NCBI GenBank assembly: GCA_030066855.1
Contig: JASJAU010000013.1
Span: forward strand, 50,931 to 114,930
Direction: 5' to 3'
DNA: 64,000 nt
Origin: Paracoccaceae bacterium
GTDB taxonomy: Bacteria; Pseudomonadota; Alphaproteobacteria; Rhodobacterales; Rhodobacteraceae
Part shown: piece after piece, positions 61,254 to 64,000 of the stretch
Layout: every line of letters begins with the position of its first letter
Numbering within the stretch: position 1 is the stretch's first letter
The notes under the pieces: generated by a model
What the model was told of the DNA's origin: nothing
What the model saw: only the letters and a program-made list of their open reading frames with translations
Databases searched by the model: none
Translations under genes and position numbers: made by a program

Positions 61254-62638
61254 GCAAGACGCTCCTTCCAAAGGGCGATCTGCGCCCGAACCTGATCGGG
61301 CGCGGTTCCGCCGTAGGATGTGCGGCTTCGGACCGAGTTGTCCACGCCCAGAACATCGAACACGCCATCCGTGATGCTTTCATGCGCGGATTTCATCTGA
61401 TCGAGCGTGAGGTCGGGCAGGTCCTTGCCCTCGGCCTCTGCCATCGCGACGAGTCTGCCGGTGACGTGATGCGCGTCGCGGAAGGGCAGACCGGCCTCTC
61501 TGACCAGCCAGTCGGCAAGGTCGGTCGCCGTGGAGAATCCCGACGAAGCGGCGGCACGGAGCGCTTCGGGGTTCGCGGCCATGTCGCGGACCATCCCCTC
61601 CATCGCGGCGAGCGCCAGCATCAGGCTGTCGGCTGCGTCGAAGACCTGCTCTTTGTCCTCCTGCATGTCCTTCGAATAGGTTAGCGGCAGGCCCTTCATC
61701 ACCGTGAAAAGACCAACGGTCGCGCCAAGGACGCGCCCGATCTTGGCGCGGGTCAGCTCGGCGGCGTCCGGGTTCTTCTTCTGCGGCATGATCGACGAGC
61801 CGGTCGAGAACCGGTCGGACATGGTGACAAACCGGAACTGGGCCGAGGACCAGATCACCAGCTCCTCGGCCAGCCTGCTGAGATGCATTGCGCAGATCGA
61901 CGCGGCGCTCAGGAACTCCAGCGCGAAGTCCCGGTCGCTGACGGCGTCGAGCGAGTTCGCGGCGGGCCTGTCAAAGCTCAGCTCCTGAGCCGTCATATCC
62001 CTGTCGATCGGAAACGAGGTTCCGGCCAGAGCCGCCGTCCCGAGCGGGCATTCGTTCATCCGGGCGCGCGCGTCCGAAAACCGCCCCGCATCCCGCGCCA
62101 GCATCTCGACATAGGCCATCATGTGATGGCCCCAGGTCACCGGCTGCGCCGTTTGCAGATGGGTGAAGCCCGGCATGACCAAATCGGCCCCGGTCTCGGC
62201 CTGACCCAAAAGCGCCTTCTGAAGCGCGGCGATCCCGGTCAGCGCTGCGTCACATTGATCCCGGACCCACATCCGGAAATCCAACGCGACCTGGTCGTTC
62301 CGGCTTCGCGCCGTATGAAGGCGCCCCGCCGGCTCTCCGATCAGCTCTTTCAGCCGCGCCTCGACATTCATGTGGATGTCTTCCAGCGCTGTCGAAAATA
62401 CGAAGGTTCCGCCTTCGATCTCTGACAACACCGTGAGGAGGCCTTTCCGGATCGCCTCGGCGTCACTATCCGTAATAATGCCTTGCGCGGCGAGCATCGC
62501 GGCGTGGGCGCGCGAGCCCTCGATGTCTTGTCGCGCGAGCCGATGGTCAAACCCGATCGAGGCGTTTATCGCCTCCATGATCGCGTCCGGTCCGTCGGCG
62601 AACCGCCCGCCCCACATCGTATTCGCGCTGTCGCTCAT
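61250..62638 (-). CDS. argH: Argininosuccinate lyase
   Basis: A 462-residue enzyme that cleaves argininosuccinate to arginine and fumarate. I take the ATG at 62638 ([21 protein letters not shown]) over the open-frame start 24 codons upstream. The signature [20 protein letters not shown] is present, along with [20 protein letters not shown]. Its stop overlaps the first tiny lipoprotein, so argH heads an operon of argH, two lipoproteins, DUF2834 and the RNase D-like gene. It is divergent from the TlpA-like gene. Confidence 0.95.
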   Translation of the reverse strand: MSDSANTMWGGRFADGPDAIMEAINASIGFDHRLARQDIEGSRAHAAMLAAQGIITDSDAEAIRKGLLTVLSEIEGGTFVFSTALEDIHMNVEARLKELIGEPAGRLHTARSRNDQVALDFRMWVRDQCDAALTGIAALQKALLGQAETGADLVMPGFTHLQTAQPVTWGHHMMAYVEMLARDAGRFSDARARMNECPLGTAALAGTSFPIDRDMTAQELSFDRPAANSLDAVSDRDFALEFLSAASICAMHLSRLAEELVIWSSAQFRFVTMSDRFSTGSSIMPQKKNPDAAELTRAKIGRVLGATVGLFTVMKGLPLTYSKDMQEDKEQVFDAADSLMLALAAMEGMVRDMAANPEALRAAASSGFSTATDLADWLVREAGLPFRDAHHVTGRLVAMAEAEGKDLPDLTLDQMKSAHESITDGVFDVLGVDNSVRSRTSYGGTAPDQVRAQIALWKERLA

Positions 62639-62661
62639 CGTACCGTCCTTCGGAGGGACCC

Positions 62662-63219
62662 ATGCGTACCATCTTCGCCGTCCTCTACACGGCCCTCGTC
62701 TTCGGTGCAAACGCCTCCGCCGCCGATACCGCGGCGCTTGAGGAGCTGCGCGAAGGGACGATGAAGAAGCTCATCTTCTCCGATCCGCAGGCCGTCTCGG
62801 AGGTGTCTTTCACCGACCCGGAAGGCGGGGAGCGCAACTTGTCCGACTACGAGGGCAAGCACGTGGTCGTGAACTTCTGGGCGACATGGTGCGCGCCCTG
62901 CCGCAAGGAAATGCCGATGTTGTCTGAACTTCAGGATGAGTTCGGCGGGGATGCCTTTGAGGTCGTGACGATCGCGACCGGCCGGAACTCCGTCATGGGG
63001 ATCAAAAAGTTCTTTGAGGAAGTCGGGGTCGACAATCTTCCGCTCTATCTCGATCCGCGCTCGGGATTGGCGCGCGACATGGGCATTCTGGGCTTGCCCG
63101 TAACGCTTATCCTCGACCCCGAGGGCCAGGAAATCGCGCGGATGCGCGGTGATGCTGAGTGGAGTTCGGAAAGCGCGAAGGCGATCCTCCGCACGCTGAT
63201 CGGCGAGGCCGAGAGTTAA
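62662..63219 (+). CDS. TlpA-family thioredoxin-like protein, secreted
   Basis: A 185-residue protein with a signal peptide ([22 protein letters not shown]) and a thioredoxin fold. The redox site is WCAPC in [17 protein letters not shown]. The cis-Pro lies in [12 protein letters not shown]. TlpA/ResA-like proteins reduce disulfides of apocytochrome c or other envelope targets. The start lies 23 bases from the argH start, so the promoters overlap. Confidence 0.88.
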   Translation: MRTIFAVLYTALVFGANASAADTAALEELREGTMKKLIFSDPQAVSEVSFTDPEGGERNLSDYEGKHVVVNFWATWCAPCRKEMPMLSELQDEFGGDAFEVVTIATGRNSVMGIKKFFEEVGVDNLPLYLDPRSGLARDMGILGLPVTLILDPEGQEIARMRGDAEWSSESAKAILRTLIGEAES

Positions 63220-63428
63220 CGGCTAGCGACTCGAATGCTGCTTACAGTGGAATCGATGTCGTTCACAACTTCTTCGATGTCAAAAAAGCCACGGCGCGAG
63301 GCCGAGTTGGGGCGGCGGTTTTCGTTGACGAATTCTTCGGCAAGCTTTTCTTCCGCGTACTCAGGACACGGGGAGATCTTTGCGAGAAGACACTTGTTGT
63401 TGTTTTTGCAGTACTTGAACTTGCACAT
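63216..63428 (-). CDS. Small Cys-containing protein, 70 residues
   Basis: A 70-residue frame, convergent with the TlpA-like gene and overlapping its end by four bases. The N-terminus has four Cys spaced C-x4-C-x5-C-x7-C (MCKFKYCKNNNKCLLAKISPC), which could bind a metal or form disulfides. The rest is charged and includes EEVVNDIDSTVSSI. The ribosome-binding site is weak (ACAGG), and I do not recognise the family, so it may or may not be real. Confidence 0.4.
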   Translation of the reverse strand: MCKFKYCKNNNKCLLAKISPCPEYAEEKLAEEFVNENRRPNSASRRGFFDIEEVVNDIDSTVSSIRVASR

Positions 63429-63650
63429 AACCTGTCACCGACTAACCCGCCGCGATCGAATGCGGCATAACCTTGCGCGAACAGGCCGTTTGTACGGCTG
63501 AATTGTGGCGCGAATATGGCGCCGGGGGTGTTTGGCGCTGCTCTGGGGACAGTTTGCAATAAGCGGGTTAATCGTTGCCGAATACGGTCCCTTGCCCCCG
63601 CGGAAGGCTTCCGCTTTAAGGGCGCGAACGCGCAGCAACTGAGACCATTG
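63429..63650. other. Gene-free stretch upstream of the helicase gene
   Basis: About 220 bases. The only structure I see is a perfect hairpin GCGGAA-GGC-TTCCGC at 63600-63614, followed by TTTAAG, 36 bases before the helicase ATG. It could be a small terminator or a leader element. No promoter or small ORF stands out. Confidence 0.35.
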
Positions 63651-64000
63651 ATGTCCCAGACGACCGGCCGCATCGCCGCGGTCCTTGGCCCCACCAACAC
63701 CGGCAAGACCCATTACGCCATCGAACGGATGCTCGCGCACCGGACCGGCGTGATCGGCCTGCCGCTCCGCCTTCTGGCGCGAGAGGTCTACGACCGCATC
63801 GTTGCCTTGCGCGGCCCGTCGGTCGTGGCGCTGGTGACGGGAGAAGAGCGGATCGTGCCCGAGCGGACCCAGTACTGGGTCTGCACGACCGAGGCGATGC
63901 CGGAAGGCATGGGCGCCGATTTCGTCGCCGTGGACGAGATTCAGCTCTGCGCCGATCCGGAACGCGGGCATGTCTTCACCGACCGGCTGCTAAGGGCGCG
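63651..64000 (+). CDS. Suv3-like ATP-dependent RNA/DNA helicase, N-terminal fragment
   Basis: Only the first 116 codons are in the window. Walker A is GPTNTGKTHYA (residues about 13-23), motif Ia follows in VIGLPLRLLAREVYDR, and the DEIQ motif II lies in VAVDEIQLCADPERGH. This is the N-terminus of the Suv3/MgpS-like superfamily 2 helicases common in alphaproteobacteria. The start is the first ATG of the frame (MSQTTGRIAAVLGPTN). The 3' end is cut by the window. Confidence 0.8.
   Translation, partial: MSQTTGRIAAVLGPTNTGKTHYAIERMLAHRTGVIGLPLRLLAREVYDRIVALRGPSVVALVTGEERIVPERTQYWVCTTEAMPEGMGADFVAVDEIQLCADPERGHVFTDRLLRA

Overview
The window reads as core chromosome of an alphaproteobacterium, most likely Rhodobacteraceae (roseobacter group). 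Support comes from high GC, dense co-oriented operons, GTG and TTG starts, and family gene orders such as rph-rdgB-hemW beside parB and hrcA-grpE, rimP-nusA-ylxR-infB, lptC-lptA-lptB-hpf-ptsN, and argH with tiny downstream lipoproteins. The adjacency of parB suggests a place near the chromosome origin. This assignment is inference from gene content and protein similarity; no rRNA or tRNA gene is present to confirm it.

Layout. 1-4330: end of parB, then rph-rdgB-hemW on the minus strand and hrcA-grpE on the plus strand. 4334-18352: mutS, maeB, a ribokinase-like kinase, msrA, a sulfotransferase, argG, an Hpt/PP2C signalling pair, hslO and an hslO-nudL-cca operon. 18353-23417: a leader-peptide attenuator candidate followed by two tandem ABC exporters and a TrmA/RlmD-type RNA methyltransferase. 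23480-33361: envelope and housekeeping genes (two L,D-transpeptidases, two CAP-domain proteins, hemH, comF, grxC, a nitrilase-family amidase, marR, ubiG, pip) and a frameshifted glycosyltransferase-like gene. 33362-44481: a CrtI-like oxidoreductase, the rimP-nusA-ylxR-infB transcription/translation operon with its own leader terminator, a MATE pump and ppiC-argJ-mutT. 44657-52076: secA, radC, dnaK-dnaJ and alkB. 52054-56806: envelope polysaccharide genes (SH3 protein, ABC-2 permease, cysQ, galU, glycosyltransferase). 56816-60665: ptsN, hpf, lptBAC and an RNase D-like gene. 60662-64000: a DUF2834 protein, two tiny lipoproteins, argH, a TlpA-like thioredoxin, a four-cysteine small ORF, and the start of a Suv3-like helicase.

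Functional themes. Heat-shock genes recur (hrcA, grpE, dnaK, dnaJ, hslO); dnaK and hslO carry near-perfect alphaproteobacterial RpoH promoters, and no CIRCE element was seen. Envelope building is the second theme: LPS transport, polysaccharide export, L,D-transpeptidases and CAP proteins. The most interesting non-coding element is at 18391-18516. There a ten-codon reading frame (MIIRIRPVSA) is followed by short segments that can pair in alternative ways, upstream of the ABC exporter pair, which resembles a ribosome-stalling attenuator. No insertion sequence, prophage, CRISPR array or clear horizontally acquired island was recognised.
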